Program-made: the position numbers and the translations under genes
Shown: positions 10,890 to 23,972 of the stretch, piece after piece
Numbering within the stretch: the stretch's first letter is position 1
Layout of the letters: each line of letters starts with the position of its first letter
Origin: Adineta vaga
Lineage: Eukaryota > Rotifera
NCBI GenBank assembly: GCA_021613535.1
Contig: CP075493.1
Span: 9,610,001 to 9,674,000 of the forward strand
Direction of reading: 5' to 3'
Length of the DNA: 64,000 nt
The notes under the pieces: generated by a model
The model's database searches: none
Told to the model about the DNA's origin: nothing
Seen by the model: only the letters and a program-made list of their open reading frames with translations

Positions 10890-11437
10890 ATGGCCAACAG
10901 TTCGGATGAAATGCGTCAATATCGTGAAGCCTTTTCACTTTTTGATAAAGATCATGATGATATCATTGCACCACAAGAATTAGGTATGAATAGATCTACA
11001 TTGAAAGCGAAGAATTAAAATATTTTCTTTCTTATTCTAGGCGTTGTTCTTCGTTCATGTGGTTTATCACCATCAGAAGCTGATTTACAAAAAATTCAAC
11101 AACAAGTTGGTCGTAAAATTGATTTCAATACTTTTGTTTCAGTTGCACAAAATTTCAAAGCAAATAATCGTGAAACCGAAGATGATATTCGTGAAGCATT
11201 CCGTGTTTTTGACAAGGATGGAACGGGTTATGTTAGTGTTGCTGAACTTAAACATGCTATGATCTCATTAGGTGAACGATTAACAGAAGAAGAAGTTGAT
11301 GAATTAACACGTGAAGCTGATATTGATGCTGATGGACGGTAAGAATAATAGAAAAAGATCTTGTAAAATACGCTTTTATTTCGATTAGATGCAATTGTGA
11401 AGACCTCGTACGAATTTTAACAAATAAACAACGTTAA
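10890..11437 (+). CDS. Calmodulin-like EF-hand protein (146 aa)
   Basis: Three exons (10890..10983, 11041..11338, 11389..11437) give 146 residues, about calmodulin's length. Start: [22 protein letters not shown]1 loop [12 protein letters not shown] is plausible. The EF2 site has collapsed ([12 protein letters not shown] has lost its acidic ligands). EF3 [12 protein letters not shown] is canonical. EF4 DIDADGRCNCED ends in Asp where calmodulin has Glu, which usually weakens or changes calcium/magnesium preference. It is therefore a diverged calmodulin or troponin-C/myosin-light-chain-like sensor rather than calmodulin itself. The intron within the first loop region follows the calmodulin-superfamily habit of splitting EF hands. 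Partners are unknown. Confidence 0.88.
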
Positions 11438-13567
11438 TATATCTTCAAAATATGAACAAAAATTATACATTCCGACTAACTATTGCTCTTTGTTTAATCA
11501 ATGTAACTAATTTATGCATTCCTTCTCTTCGTCTTTTGCTTTCCATCGTACGCTTTGCAATGTCTGTAATCTCTTTTGTTCTCCCAAAAGCTCTTTTTTT
11601 ACTCTTAACTTCAAATATAGTATATATTGACATCTGAATGATATAAATAAATATCGACATATACATTATAGTAAGACACGTATGTATTCTGTCATGTGAC
11701 GAAAACTTTGCATTGACATTGTTTTTTATGTCATATTGCACTGATATTTCGTAAAGATTCTTATTTGTCAAACGAAATCTCTCATAATCCACAAAGTTGA
11801 AGTGTACAATTTGAAAAAAAAACTCTGGCCTACTTCAATCTATGCTGTATGTTAGAAATTACAATAAACATCCTTTTTATTTTAAATATAGAGCCTTAGG
11901 CAATGTCTCTCTGTATCTCTCGAACTACAGTTTAGTTTTGTGGTGATAATTAAAAGTGACGACAGAGTAGTAATATTAATACATTAGTTTTGACTATTAT
12001 AAAACACGTAGGAAACTCTCTGTTTTGTACATCAATAGAAAGAAAATCTGCATCATCCTTTGTACATTTATAAAAGTTGTGCTCGAAGACTTTTTATCGT
12101 TGTTAAGAATTATTCTGAACTATTCTTTAGAACAAAAAAAAGAATCAAGTTCTTACGAAATGTCAGTACAATATAATATCAAAAACATTTTTATAACCTT
12201 TACCGTTTTCTATGAAAAAAAGCTGACATTATATTCATATATTATCATTGATGTTGTAACCTTATGATCTCATATCATTCTCGATTCTGACGAAATCAAT
12301 ATATTTAAACAAAGTAATAAATCTAAGTTTACTTCTTCCTTGTATTTCAGGATACCATTGCATAAAATCACGTATCTACCATTCTTGCAATCATAGATAA
12401 TCTAGTATTTCTTGAGAAGCTCTTCGGAAATGTTGAAAATTCTATTTCCGTATAACAGATCTGAATTACATAAGTTTATCTCAAGAAAAAAAGATTATTT
12501 TTATGAAATGTGATATTCAATATTGATATACATTGATGTATCTGATAACATGAAGGAAAACGCTGTCATGTGGAATATATATTTTATCATTAAAGAACGC
12601 GTTTTCATGCTAGCAGTATGTCTATCGATGATTTCATCCTTTCAAAAATTGATCAGAGATATTTATTCAATTGTTCTGTAGTTTATTTGCATATAGGATT
12701 TGTTACTAACAGTGTATCAATTCGGTTGGTAAGACAAATAAATGTTCGCCGTTAAGTTTTGATTAAATATCAACAAATATGTGAGAAAAAAAACCCGCTT
12801 CAATTGTAAATGATTTCTTTTTATTGCATCAATCGTTTGGAATGGTATAGAAACAATTAAATGCATTTGTTTTTCTGCTCCGCTTAACATCGTTATGGTA
12901 AATAGATTATATGGCATGAATGCCTTAGTTTTCTTTTTCGTTACTTTTTTTAATAATCTTTTATACATCGACGAGTTGGAGTGTAAAAATAATCTATCCT
13001 CTTTCCGTATTTAGATTGTTGTCAACTTAAGTGTATATACACATAGATGAAGATAGTTTTTTTTAACAACGCCATTCACGGAGTTGCGCTAAAAATACTA
13101 ATCATCTTCATCAGATTGCTTGTTGTTTTATGAAGAGATTATATTATTGTTGTTGTTATTATTATTATTTTTATAGATTGAAACGTGAAGCAGAGAGAGA
13201 GAGAGAGAAACAAGCAGAAGAAGAAGGCGAAATTACGCCTTTCTTCGTTCTTGTATTATTTTTCTTGCAGTTTATTACTCTTACCGCCAATATAGAACAT
13301 CAGTAGACACGTGAATACATGCTCAGAAAGGAAATCAAATGAGAACATAGAAGAAAGACGATGTAATTCATCTGCATCATCTTTGGATTTCATTTATTCC
13401 TACTTTTTTTTTCTTTCGGAAAGCATAATTAAGCGAATTTCTGATGATTATTAATATTAGTTAAAGGTATTTACATTCTTTTTTCTCCGTATTTATGTAA
13501 ACATACTTTGAACTCCATGTCATTGTTGTTGCCGCGTTCAGTTAGCTTTTTTTTTCCTTTTTTTAGA
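11438..13567. other. Intergenic or 5' region, no gene supported
   Basis: Two kilobases of AT-rich DNA. It holds a GA repeat (about 13190-13208) and scattered short open frames without splice or codon support. A GTCATGTGAC E-box-like site sits at 11691-11700. The right end may contain leader exons of the AMPK gamma gene. Confidence 0.45.
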
Positions 13568-13834
13568 AATAAATTGTCAAATGAAGAATCAAACGGTAGA
13601 AACACAACAACGTCAATCACTATGCGACGACATTCATTAGATCCTAATAATATACGACGACAGATCAAATCGATCTTTTCATCACCCTCACGAAAATTAC
13701 GAAATTTAACAAATCATAATCATCAACATGAAAATATTACGAATACTAGTCGACAATCACGACGTTTTAGTGTTCCAGATAGGAAATATTCTGAGAGAAT
13801 GGATTTCAATGTTGATCTTGGTACTATTAATGAA
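13568..13834 (+). CDS. PRKAG: AMPK gamma, candidate alternative 5' exon A
   Basis: Open stretch rich in Ser, Arg and Asn, after a strong pyrimidine tract and ttttttag, ending in ATT AAT GAA before GTAAGT. From the internal ATG at 13622 (MRRHSLDPNNIRRQ) it reads 71 codons and ends phase 0 with DLGTINE. It can join the large shared exon at 16794. RRHSLD and RRFSVP look like basophilic kinase sites, as expected of gamma-subunit N-terminal extensions. Whether the exon starts transcription or follows another exon is open: its acceptor frame would require an upstream exon. Confidence 0.5.
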
Positions 13835-14816
13835 GTAAGTAAATCAATATGCATGCTGATGTCTGCTTTGCTGCAATATTGTTTGTGTGCACGCATAAAA
13901 GTAATAAAAAAAGTTTTCGTTAACTTTTTCTTTTTTTGCTGTAATGATTGTTGGGGATTGGAGAGAAGAAAAAAAAAGAGAGTGACATCAGCTGGTATGC
14001 GAAGCCTGGATGTCGACTGATGTGCGTAGAAAAAGGATAAATGATATAATATCAAGGTTAACGATCTTCGTATTATTCTTTTCAATAGAATAGAAAGGAA
14101 GATAAATGGTCATTGATCTGTATGATTTTATTTAAATTTTTCTCGAAGTCGTGCTTATCATTTTTGGCATCATACCAATTTCTGTTCAATATTTTTTTTT
14201 CTTGTTTCCTTGCTTTGCTAGCTATTTCCGATGCAATATGATTATCATTTGCAGTCAATATTGATTAGACTGATGACATAGAATGACAAACGGAGAAAAA
14301 ACACAGAATTATTCAAAGAAGGTTATAGGAAAGAAAAACAAGTGCTTGATAGAGAGATAGATTGGAAGATATAGACAAAAGTGTTAAAAGAACAATTTAT
14401 GCACACTCTAGAAAAACCTACGGCATTACATTCATATACTTACTAATGTCGTTTTATTACCGCCTAACATAATTTCTTCTCTTTTCTCTGTTTGTCTTCT
14501 TCTTTTTGTTCGTTTTCTTCTTTTTTTTTTTGAGATAAAAAAATATAACGATAGCAGCGATGACAACGACGTCAGCAGGCAACGGTTCTCGCCTCATTTA
14601 AGTGTTTGATAGAAGTAGCGGTTGGGTGTGGAAAGAGAGAAAAACGAGAGAATAAGGTGAAAGTACTACATTATTCAACAAAGACGATCAACACAAATTT
14701 CCATACACATGTTTATATTCGTGTAAAATCAAGTATGTTTTTTCACCAAACTCAAAACATTTACTTTTGTTCTTTATTAAAATATTTCCTCAAGATCGTT
14801 GAAATTTTTTTCATCA

Positions 14817-14936
14817 ATGACATGTGATAAACGTTGTGTCTTTTCTACACCAATAAATACATTTAATTTTCCAGACACTGGTCGAGCTCGTCTATTTTCA
14901 TCACCTGAAAAACAAGATCTTGAAACAATCTACGAG
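14817..14936 (+). CDS. PRKAG: AMPK gamma, candidate alternative first exon B
   Basis: ATG at 14817 opens a 40-codon exon (MTCDKRCVFSTPINTF ... DTGRARLFSSPEKQ) that ends phase 0 with DLETIYE before GTAAAA. The ending resembles exon A (DLGTINE) and exon C (LLDTVYEM). It cannot be spliced after exon A in frame through its internal ccag acceptor, so the two look mutually exclusive. Confidence 0.5.
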
Positions 14937-16614
14937 GTAAAAAAAAAAGAATACATCGACTTTCTCGCTCATTTGCTCTCGCTCATAATTGATTGCTCAT
15001 TTGAGCATAAAATCATATTAATTCTTCGAAGTGAATCATAACACATGCTTTCGTTCATCAATAGATTTAATTATATAGATATATTTTCTATGTCATCGAA
15101 GAATCTCTTTCAATACATTTTCTTCGGACGTTATCAATTTGTAACGCTTATTTATATTGACACATTTCGAAATTACTTCTATCATAGTCACCTGATACAA
15201 AATACGTATATTTTTGTTTTCTTTTCTTCTTAGTAAGAAATACGTTTCATTGTGTGTGTGTGTGTGTGTTATAGAATTTCAATGCATATTATAGATGTTT
15301 CTTTCTGTTTTCATTCTATAAAATCGTGATGCATTTCTATTGAACTCACTCATATCACATAATTTACTTCGATGTCATTTTAACTTCCGTTTAAAAGATT
15401 TTGCACGAAATCATCGTAGTTTTTATTTAGAAATGATGAATTGAGGCAAATTTATTTCCGTTTAATCTAAATGTTTCGTCATTAAAGAAGATTTCATCTA
15501 ATAATAGATGGTTGATTAAACTCAAAAGAAGATGTCTGTAAATAATTAGACGTTTTGTTGTCAAATACTTCTTTAATAAACTCTTATTTAAGAAAAAGAT
15601 TATTTACCAATTGAAAACAATAAGCTCGTTTAATGTAATGTAAAAAGTTCTCGAAAACTATTTTTAGATTAGATAAGCATGAATTAGAGTGTATTGTACT
15701 TAGTGACAATTGTAAAATAAAATATTGCAATGGAGACGAATGTTCGAATTATTATAGTTATATTATGAATCATATACATATCGATTTTTTCTCTCATTTT
15801 TTTCCGCATGATTGATTTTCTTCATCAAATCTAATCTCTCTGTTTTTCTACTAATATATAATATTGTGCCTGTGAAAGTTGCGTTGCTTATTTGTTCGAA
15901 TATTATTAAACGTCGTACCAATCGATTTCAAAATGTTAAGTGTAACTCAAGTGAGTCATTTTTCTTCTTCTTTCTTCTTTTTTGTCTTGTTATTCTCAAT
16001 CTTGCAAAGGACGTAGAAACGTCTTCTTGTCGTTTGTTAGATAAACAACAGAAGCTCATGACGACATGTAGATAGATGCATATGTAGTACTTAATGCCAA
16101 ACAGAGACGAGAAGGACGAGATTTTTCTTTTCCAAAACATAGATTTTCTTCTACGGAGAACGATAGAAAATATCTCTGCATCAAGAATACTCAATTAAAC
16201 ATTTTCGTTCATTAAAATCACTAGGGAATTAAGCGCATAGATCTCTTTAGACTGGAATGTCTATGTTTTAGCTTGGAAGTATTGAAATCAAGAACGACGA
16301 AGTGTATATTTATTACATACAAACGAGTGTTTAATAGAAGAAGACGACAACGACGTACGAAGACGAAAAAAGAGAGAAATATACATAAACATATCATATT
16401 CTTATGTTCTTTTCCTCGTTTTTCTATATGGTCGCAAGTATTGATGTTACATATACACAACATAACTTTTTCTTCTAAAGAAAGAAAAAAAACATGAGGA
16501 CATAGTAGTATATTATTTCTATCGAATAAACATACATAATATATTCCCTTTTTTCTCTTCTTCTTCTTCTTCTTCTTTATTCACGAGAAGTAAAGAAACA
16601 CGAGTATCCAAAAT

Positions 16615-19600
16615 ATGACAACAAGTGATCAGTCAAGCCGAACATCAGGTTTACTCGATACAGTCTATGAAATGGTGAGTCAAATAAATATGCGAAAAAT
16701 AACATAGAGAGGATAGAATAGAATAAAAATCAACGTGTAGTTATTTTTTGTTTCACAAAAGATATCACACATAAACACACACACACCATTTAGAATGAAG
16801 CCAATTCTACAGGTGGTGATTTAGCTAGATCTCAGTCACCAACTAGGACAACTTCTGATTCAACATCAAAACGAACACGTATACAAGCTGTATTTTCCTC
16901 ACGAAATAATACCAATGAAAAAAAACCTAATGTTATATTGGCAAATTCTGCTGGAGTGTTTTCTCAGACAACAAACAATACGTCTGGTCCTGGTGGTGGC
17001 GGTGGTGGTAGTGGTACTAATAATATAATAAATGAGGATGCGACACAGCCAGATGTTGTTGCTGCTCTTGCTCAACATGCAAGTGCAGCTTCTCCTGTTG
17101 CTTCCATGAGTTTACCATCAGGTAAAACATCGGTGATAACTACAAATTCTTTAATACCATCAACGAAACAATCTCTTAGTCGCCGTGTTCGTTCTCGATC
17201 AAAAACTGATACACAATCAGTTACTGATAAATCACTTTTTTCACGATTATTTTCAAAGAAATCGAAAAAACCAATGGGAACATTAATAACAACAACAACG
17301 AAATCTATTAATTTAGATGTACCTAAAAAACGAGCAAATACGATTAAAGCATCATTATCACCAGGTGAACAACGATCAACTATTGTCGAACAAGCAGAAG
17401 CTGGTTATGGTAATGATGATGATGATCAATTTGATGGTCGAAATCTCTCAACTGGTTCTCTGTCAGATACGGAACATCTTGATGAAAAAGATGATGATGT
17501 AGATTTTAATCACAGTTTAATGACAAGTCGAGGAGGAAGTCGAACGAATAGTGGACCTGGAAAAAAATCGAATATGGGACAAAATTCTATTCCAACATCA
17601 GATTCACAATATTATGCATCATTATCATCCGCACCTACTGGTTTTTCTATTTCTTATCATAAACGTATGGCAAAAGGAAACGATGGTCTTCGAATTCAAA
17701 CTGCCTTAACTCGTCTTCAACAACAGCAACTGAATAAGAAAGGAACTGGTGGAGGTACAAGTCAATTGACGGTATGTCTTTTATTATATAGTTATTCAGA
17801 TAAATTCTATTTTCAGCATGATATACATTTCTTATACTATTTTCTTTCTTTCTTTCTTCCTTTCGTTCTTTCTGTCTTTCTATCTTTCTTTTCTTTTCTT
17901 TATCTATCTTCCGTTCATTGTCTTAGTTTCAATGGTTTGCAGACTTTTATCGCATTTGTGTGCGGTTGGCATCGATCCAACATGACACCATAGATTTAAT
18001 CAGAAAAGAAAAAAAAAGGATGGTTATAAACGAGAAGAAAAACAGCTTGCTTTGTTGTGCTTGCTTATATTCATTATTTGTCATCTAATCTTATTGACTT
18101 TCCTTGAAAAATATTTTCTTTATTTAAATTTTAGTCCCTTTTCCAAGATCCCAAACGAAGTGGTAAGTTTCAATCAACAGAGATTATTTAGTACAAATAT
18201 TTAATCTAGGTACCCAAAGTCCAACACCAATGAGTGGAACAACGCGAGTTAAAACATTTTCTGGTCAAACCATAATTACTCGGAATAATTCATCATCAGA
18301 TCGGCCATCTACATATTTCATTCGACCTACAGTTCGTATATAGAAAACTAGTATAAAAATATCATTGAACTTTTTCTTACGTGTGTTTTCTTCTTCTAGT
18401 CTATGTCTCCTACACATGATGCTGATGAAATATTCGGTAAACATCTTTCGACAAATATTGTTCTCATTGTTATATTTTCATTTCTAATTTAGTTCCTGAT
18501 GAAGAAATCTATATACATTTTATGAAATGTCATACGTGTTATGATATTGTACCGAAAAGTTCTAAACTCGTTGTATTTGATACACAATTAGCGGTTAAAA
18601 AAGCATTTTTTGCTCTGGTTTATAATGGTGTACGTGCAGCACCATTATGGGATACAAAACGACAGAAATTTATTGGTCTACTAACAATTACAGATTTTAT
18701 TCTTATCTTACAGAAATATTATAAAGAACCACATGCAAAAATCGAAGAATTAGAAGAACATCGTATTGATACATGGCGAGAAGTTTTACGAGAATATGAA
18801 AAACCTCTATTATTTATTAGACCAAATCAAAGGTAAACAAGCAGATTGTTTCCATCAACAAAATATAATTCCTATATTCTTGTTTGTTTACTGTAGTTTA
18901 TATGACGCTGTTTGCATTCTATTGGATAATCATGTACATCGTTTACCTATTATTGATCCAACAACAAATAATGTTGTATTTATATTAACGCATAAACGAA
19001 TTTTAAGATTCTTCTATTTATATGTAAGATATTTGTTTTTCTTTTCATCCTATGGATGTTTCATGTTTTATTTTTAGATCTATGATTGGCCACAACCTTC
19101 ATTCATGTCGAAAACATTAGAAGAATTGAATCTGGGTACTTACAATGAATTGCATATGGTATATTGATTATGAATAATACTGATTTATAGAAGATATTTT
19201 CATTGATTTATAGATTGAAGAAAATTCAACTGCCATTGAAGCATTGAATTATTTTGTTAAACATCGTGTCTCAGCTTTACCTGTTGTTGATAAGAATAAA
19301 AAATTAGTAAATATTTATTCAAAATTTGACATTATTGTAAGTTAAAATACATATTTCTTCATTTGATTTTCTATAAATGTTCTTTTTTTCTCAATAGGGT
19401 TTAGTTCCAGATAAGAACTATCGAAATTTAAATATGACAATCAATGAAGCATTGTCATATCGTAAAGAACGTTTTGAAGCAGTAGCTAAATGTTATAAAC
19501 ATGAAATATTATCCACATGTATTGAACGTATTATTAAAGCTGAAGTTCATCGTTTAGTTATTGTTGATGCTGATGAACATGTTATTGGTGTACTTTCATT

Positions 19601-19703
19601 ATCTGATTTATTAGATTTTCTAATTGTACATCCACCAAAATCTGAACGTTCATTATCAGAACCAACATCTGTGACAAATGAACCAGTTGAACAACTACCA
19701 TAA
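16615..19703 (+). CDS. PRKAG: AMP-activated protein kinase, gamma regulatory subunit
   Basis: Exon C (16615..16674, [20 protein letters not shown]) joins a 978-nt low-complexity exon (16794..17771), rich in Ser/Thr and Gly with an [10 protein letters not shown] patch. Small exons of 28, 122 and 37 nt follow, then the core. The core starts at [17 protein letters not shown] and carries four CBS domains as two Bateman modules: [10 protein letters not shown] / [16 protein letters not shown] / [18 protein letters not shown] / NIYSKFDII, and VHRLVIVDA / GVLSLSDLL. These bind AMP, ADP and ATP and regulate the AMPK trimer (family knowledge). One donor (18332) is a weak GTTCGT. The protein is a long form, comparable in layout to vertebrate gamma-2/3. 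The stop is TAA at 19701. Confidence 0.95.
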
Positions 19704-21691
19704 TTAGTTTATTAATCCCAAACCGGTGATTAAATTCGAAAAAAAAACAAACATATCGTTTGGTTTAATTATTAACAAAATGTATTTTTATTAAATGCGT
19801 AAAAAGTTTATAGAAAAAAAAAACACAAAGCATAGTTCTTTTTTTTTCTCTCTTGTATTTGTTGATTGTCTTTCAATTTTGTATAGCGTGCTTGTATGAT
19901 TTCCTTCTTGATGTCTTTGTCTGTCGCAAATTTTATTATTAAAGACTTAACAATAAATGAAAAATTTATTGTTTATCTTTTTAGACGGAAAAATAGAATA
20001 AAAATGAAATTTTGAAGATTGAGAAAAAAAGGAAATCTTATCATTTATAGTTCTATTCAATATATATATATAGAGATCGTTAATCTTCAGCGAGTTCAAA
20101 GGTTGACTTTCTCATGAATAACATATTCAACCTTCGAAACAAAAGACAGATGTTCGACCTTCCAACCGGTGAGATCTAAACAAGACATTGACAAGAAGCT
20201 CTATAAGTGTCAAGGATAACTGTGATTCTTTTAGAACTAGTCTCTTAAGAACAAAAAATAACATCTTGTTCTACCTTTGCATGTTCAAGTATCATTCATC
20301 GTACAGAAACGAGTAGCAATGCTCTAATAAACAAATGATAATTTCATTCGAAAACATCATTGACACAAATGAAATTGTTTCGATTTAGTACTTGAAAAGT
20401 ATATTTCTTCAATATGATTTCAAATAATCTAAGGATTTTATAATCAATGCAAGTTTTTCATTCATCTTTATTTACTATCTACGAGATGTCGTGATTCATG
20501 ATGAAAAAAACTCACTATAACATAACTAAGTATGTCCAAGGTCGCTCTTTCCATAACAGTATGATTACTATTTATCATTAGAAAAGTTTCTAATAAGATT
20601 AGAACTCTTTTCCGATGCACCACATTGATTTCAAAGAAGTAAAATGAGAAAACTCTCATCATTATACTACGCTTCTGTAAAAAATCTTTTAATCAACATT
20701 TCATCCTACGCTAAATCGTTCAGATGAGTATCGCCTTGATATGAACAATTAGTAGATCTGATATCTCTTAGTTCTTATATAATACCTCCCACTTTCTAAT
20801 TCATTTCTATTACGCATTAAGCATCATTGAGTTGATCATCAGCAGAATTATTTTTATTCTTAAATGCCTACATAAAAATCTAACGCACTTTCGAAGTATG
20901 AATATTTTCAACTGACTTCATCGTGTCAATTATTTTCCTCTCGAATTTTACATGTTTTATATATATATATATTTATATATAGAAAAAATCTCTTCGATCT
21001 GCTCGAGAGTATTTCATGGATAATTAAATTGAAATAAAACTTCATTGTTAAACATGTTTCTTTTGCTTCATTTTTAAAGCAATAAAATAACTCTTCTTTT
21101 TTTTCTTTATTACATTCTATTTTTTGCATTTAACATATGCGAAGAATATCAATGAAGATATATTGCTTCCTGAGTTTTGCATGTATAATCAGCGAGAAAC
21201 TAAGCATCTATGCTGAACATTATATATATTTCGAAATTATAGCCGAAAGCTTGTCCGGACTTTTCCTAACAAAGCACGATTCTTGTCTTTTAAACTTATG
21301 TAGATGAGATAACAAGTAATAAAACAGCAGTTTCCTTTTTCAATCAGTATTCATATTGCGTAGGAGAATTCTCTATCATCACGCGTAGGTGAAAGACAAA
21401 TTCGATAGATACAATTTTCAACGCCTACTAGAAAATAACTCTCTTTTTTATCCCCTAGAACATAGAAAAAAAGAGAATCATAGTGAATCTAAATATAATA
21501 AAAACAAATTGTTATTGATGTTTATATTAGATAATTGAATAGGAAAACTAGTTATTAAGATTCCTCTTTTTTCTGCTGTAAGTATATGACTTGAAGATCT
21601 CCTTTCATTAAAAAGATATAAAGTTTTATTAGTTTTCGTTTTTCCTATAAATCTGTTATCTTTTTAGGAGAATAAAATCGTATATTAAACG
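19704..21691. other. Intergenic, no gene seen
   Basis: Two kilobases, AT-rich, with short TA runs near 20061 and 20958. No exon is supportable. The last bases (tctttttag before GAGAATAAAATCG, near 21660-21667) look like a splice acceptor in the leader of the neuropeptide F gene. Confidence 0.45.
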
Positions 21692-22196
21692 ATGAACTCA
21701 TTTTTATCACACTTTCTTAGTCTTCTAATATGTACTGTAATTGTCATTCAATTAACATCATCTGCTAGTTATCCTGATCCACCACCACTTCCACCTCCTG
21801 ACGCATCACCTCATGATTGGGCACGTTTTTGGAATTTATTACATGGTTATTATGCTATTATCGCACGACCACGGTAAATCATGTTTCATATGTAAAAATT
21901 TTCTTCAATCGTTAGTCTTCTTCGAACAGATTTGGTAAACGATCTGAATTAAGAATGATCAATTCGAGACCATCATTCCTCTATGAAATTCTCACTTCGA
22001 AACCAACATCTTCATTATCATCATCTGAAAATGACATCATTTATATGCTCAGTGGAAATAGTCACAATGGTAAGGGATAAAATTTAAATGGAATCTATTT
22101 TATTCCTGTTGTTGTTGTTGTTTAGCTAATCAAGATGGACAAATGTCTACTGATGATATAAATACGTTGATCTATCCCGTTCGAAGACGACGATAA
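21692..22196 (+). CDS. NPF: Neuropeptide F precursor (NPY/NPF family)
   Basis: Three exons (21692..21873, 21930..22069, 22126..22196), 130 residues. A signal peptide (MNSFLSHFLSLLICTVIVIQ) is followed by the mature peptide: SYPDPPPLPPPDAS, then the amphipathic helix WARFWNLLHGYYAIIARPRF, then GKR. C-terminal RPRF followed by GKR predicts RPRF-amide after cleavage and amidation. The first intron splits the last Arg codon of RPRF (CG|A), the position conserved across NPY/NPF genes. The C-terminal flanking peptide is Ser-rich and ends in RRRR. NPFs act on NPY-type GPCRs to control feeding and reproduction (family knowledge). The gene is convergent with the OTU gene. Confidence 0.95.
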
Positions 22197-22376
22197 AATT
22201 CTTGTTAATATACTGAATTGTCTTTTTTTCCCGGCGTCAATATTTCTAAACGCAACGTTTTTTTTTTCATTAATTGACAAGAGAAAAAAGAATACGAAGG
22301 AGAAAACAACGTATTTATCAATGTGCTGTTTAAAAATATAATAATAAACAAAACATCTTTTTTTCCAAACGAATTT

Positions 22377-22979
22377 TCAAGTTCGAGGATGAGCAGCATC
22401 ATAATGTCCTGAACCATATTGATTGTAAGCTAAATAAATTGTCTTCTGCGATGAAGAGTCAGAATGCATTCCATTCTCTGGTTTTATATCAATTCGAGAA
22501 AGATTGGAAACAGAAGTAAATATAACAATTTTAATATTCAATACATTCGCAATAGTCAATGGTACAATATCACCTAATGATGAATCTGAAACACCAGTTT
22601 TCGAAAAGTTTTTTACTTCTTTCAAAAATGAAATACGTTCAGTATTAACAAATTGACTATAGTATTGTTCATTTAATTTCCATTGTGTTACACATATTTG
22701 TCGTAAAGTTTTAGCAAAATCTACTAAACCAGAATGAATTTTTAAACCAAATGTTTGTAAGTGCATAGCAAACTGATACGGATCATTTGTCATTTCATGA
22801 ATAAGACCTTCCGCAAGTGCATAGAAAAGACAATTACCATCTCCATCAACGTGCAAACGTTGAATATTATGATCGGTTAAATTCCAATTTAATTGTTGTT
22901 CATGAAATTGAAAATCTTCAGTCGATTGTTGAATTTGATTTCGATGTGAACATGAACAAAATGGATTGAAGAATTTCAT
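22377..22979 (-). CDS. OTU-domain cysteine peptidase (putative deubiquitinase)
   Basis: Single exon. The first ATG is at 22979, giving 200 residues; the frame stays open a little upstream without an ATG. The OTU catalytic Asp and Cys are in VDGDGNCLFYALAEG (around residues 50-64), and the catalytic His is in YGSGHYDAAHP near the C-terminus. The spacing of about 130 residues is right for OTU. The N-terminus is Cys-rich (FCSCSHRN). It probably removes ubiquitin or a ubiquitin-like protein. No intron in 600 bases is unusual here but not decisive. OTU proteins also occur in mobile elements, and no repeat or transposase flanks this one. Confidence 0.85.
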   Translation of the reverse strand: MKFFNPFCSCSHRNQIQQSTEDFQFHEQQLNWNLTDHNIQRLHVDGDGNCLFYALAEGLIHEMTNDPYQFAMHLQTFGLKIHSGLVDFAKTLRQICVTQWKLNEQYYSQFVNTERISFLKEVKNFSKTGVSDSSLGDIVPLTIANVLNIKIVIFTSVSNLSRIDIKPENGMHSDSSSQKTIYLAYNQYGSGHYDAAHPRT

Positions 22980-23972
22980 TGATGATCGTTTTACATTCGG
23001 CAAGAATAAAAATTCCACAAATTTGCAATAGGGATAGACATTTGTTAAATATATTTCATTTTCACTTTTTCTCTGAAATTCGGTTTACAACGGCTGACAT
23101 TTCAATTAGAATTGAAAGAGAAAAGGAAAAGATGATTGTTAGAGAGTGTTACCATTGTTACACAATCAACTATCGAATTATTTTGTTTCTTTCTTTCTTT
23201 CTTTCTTTTCATTGATAAAATACAGCATTGAAAGACGAAAAAAGAATTTCGACTTACTTTTTCTGTCTGTCAATCTGTTTGAATCATCTGAATTAATAAC
23301 TCGAATAATTTATACAATTATATTTAAATACAACGAATTCTAGACGAGTTATGTTTACTAAAAATATAGTAATTAATCAATATTATATTCATTATAATTG
23401 ACCTTATACGATGAATCTTTCTGTAGTTCCTTTTTAAAACTAGCGGAATCATAGGAACTTTAATTTAGATGTCTATATATATATGGTTTCTAAGATTGTT
23501 TCGTCTCGTAGTATTGGAAATGAGTCACCTTCAACAATAGAGGTCAATTGTTCTGTTGTTTATGAATAATTAACAATATGAATAACATTCACGCTTACAA
23601 AGTTGGAAATTTCGTCAAAACAATTTTCGGATGAGAATATTTTCATGATAGATTGGTAAGGTTCACAAATGATAATTCATTTACTTAATCAAAGGAGTAT
23701 ATCTATATATATATTTATAATATGAATCAAGACGTTCTGCTATATAAGAAAAATAAAAGCAAAGATACAGTTTTCTCTATTAGACGTGTATGTTTTTATT
23801 CATTCGTCCTTCTTTCTAATGAAGGAAAAGAAGAACTTGTTGAATCTAAACTTACAATATATATCATGAAACATTTTCTCATCGATACATCATATACAAT
23901 AGTGACAAATCGAAATGAATATTTCTTTTCGTAAGTGTTCCTAGTTGAGAAGAATTAAACTTTTGTATTCAT
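22980..23972. other. Intergenic, between OTU and membrane-protein genes
   Basis: About 1 kb. It includes a (TTTC)n tract near 23185-23208 and short TA runs near 23472 and 23702. One open stretch at 23722-23934 has no homology that I recognise and no splice link to the next gene; I do not call it. Confidence 0.45.

Noticed and set aside
11452-11792. Open frames on both strands after the calmodulin-like gene
   Set aside because: No homology, no splice signals, and overlapping opposite frames in AT-rich DNA.
12717-12968. Minus-strand open frame of 83 codons
   Set aside because: No start context, domain, or exon signals; composition fits chance.
23185-23208. TTTC, GA, TG and TA runs as candidate CRISPR or satellite arrays
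   Set aside because: Simple microsatellites scattered through the window; no spaced repeats, and not expected in an animal genome.
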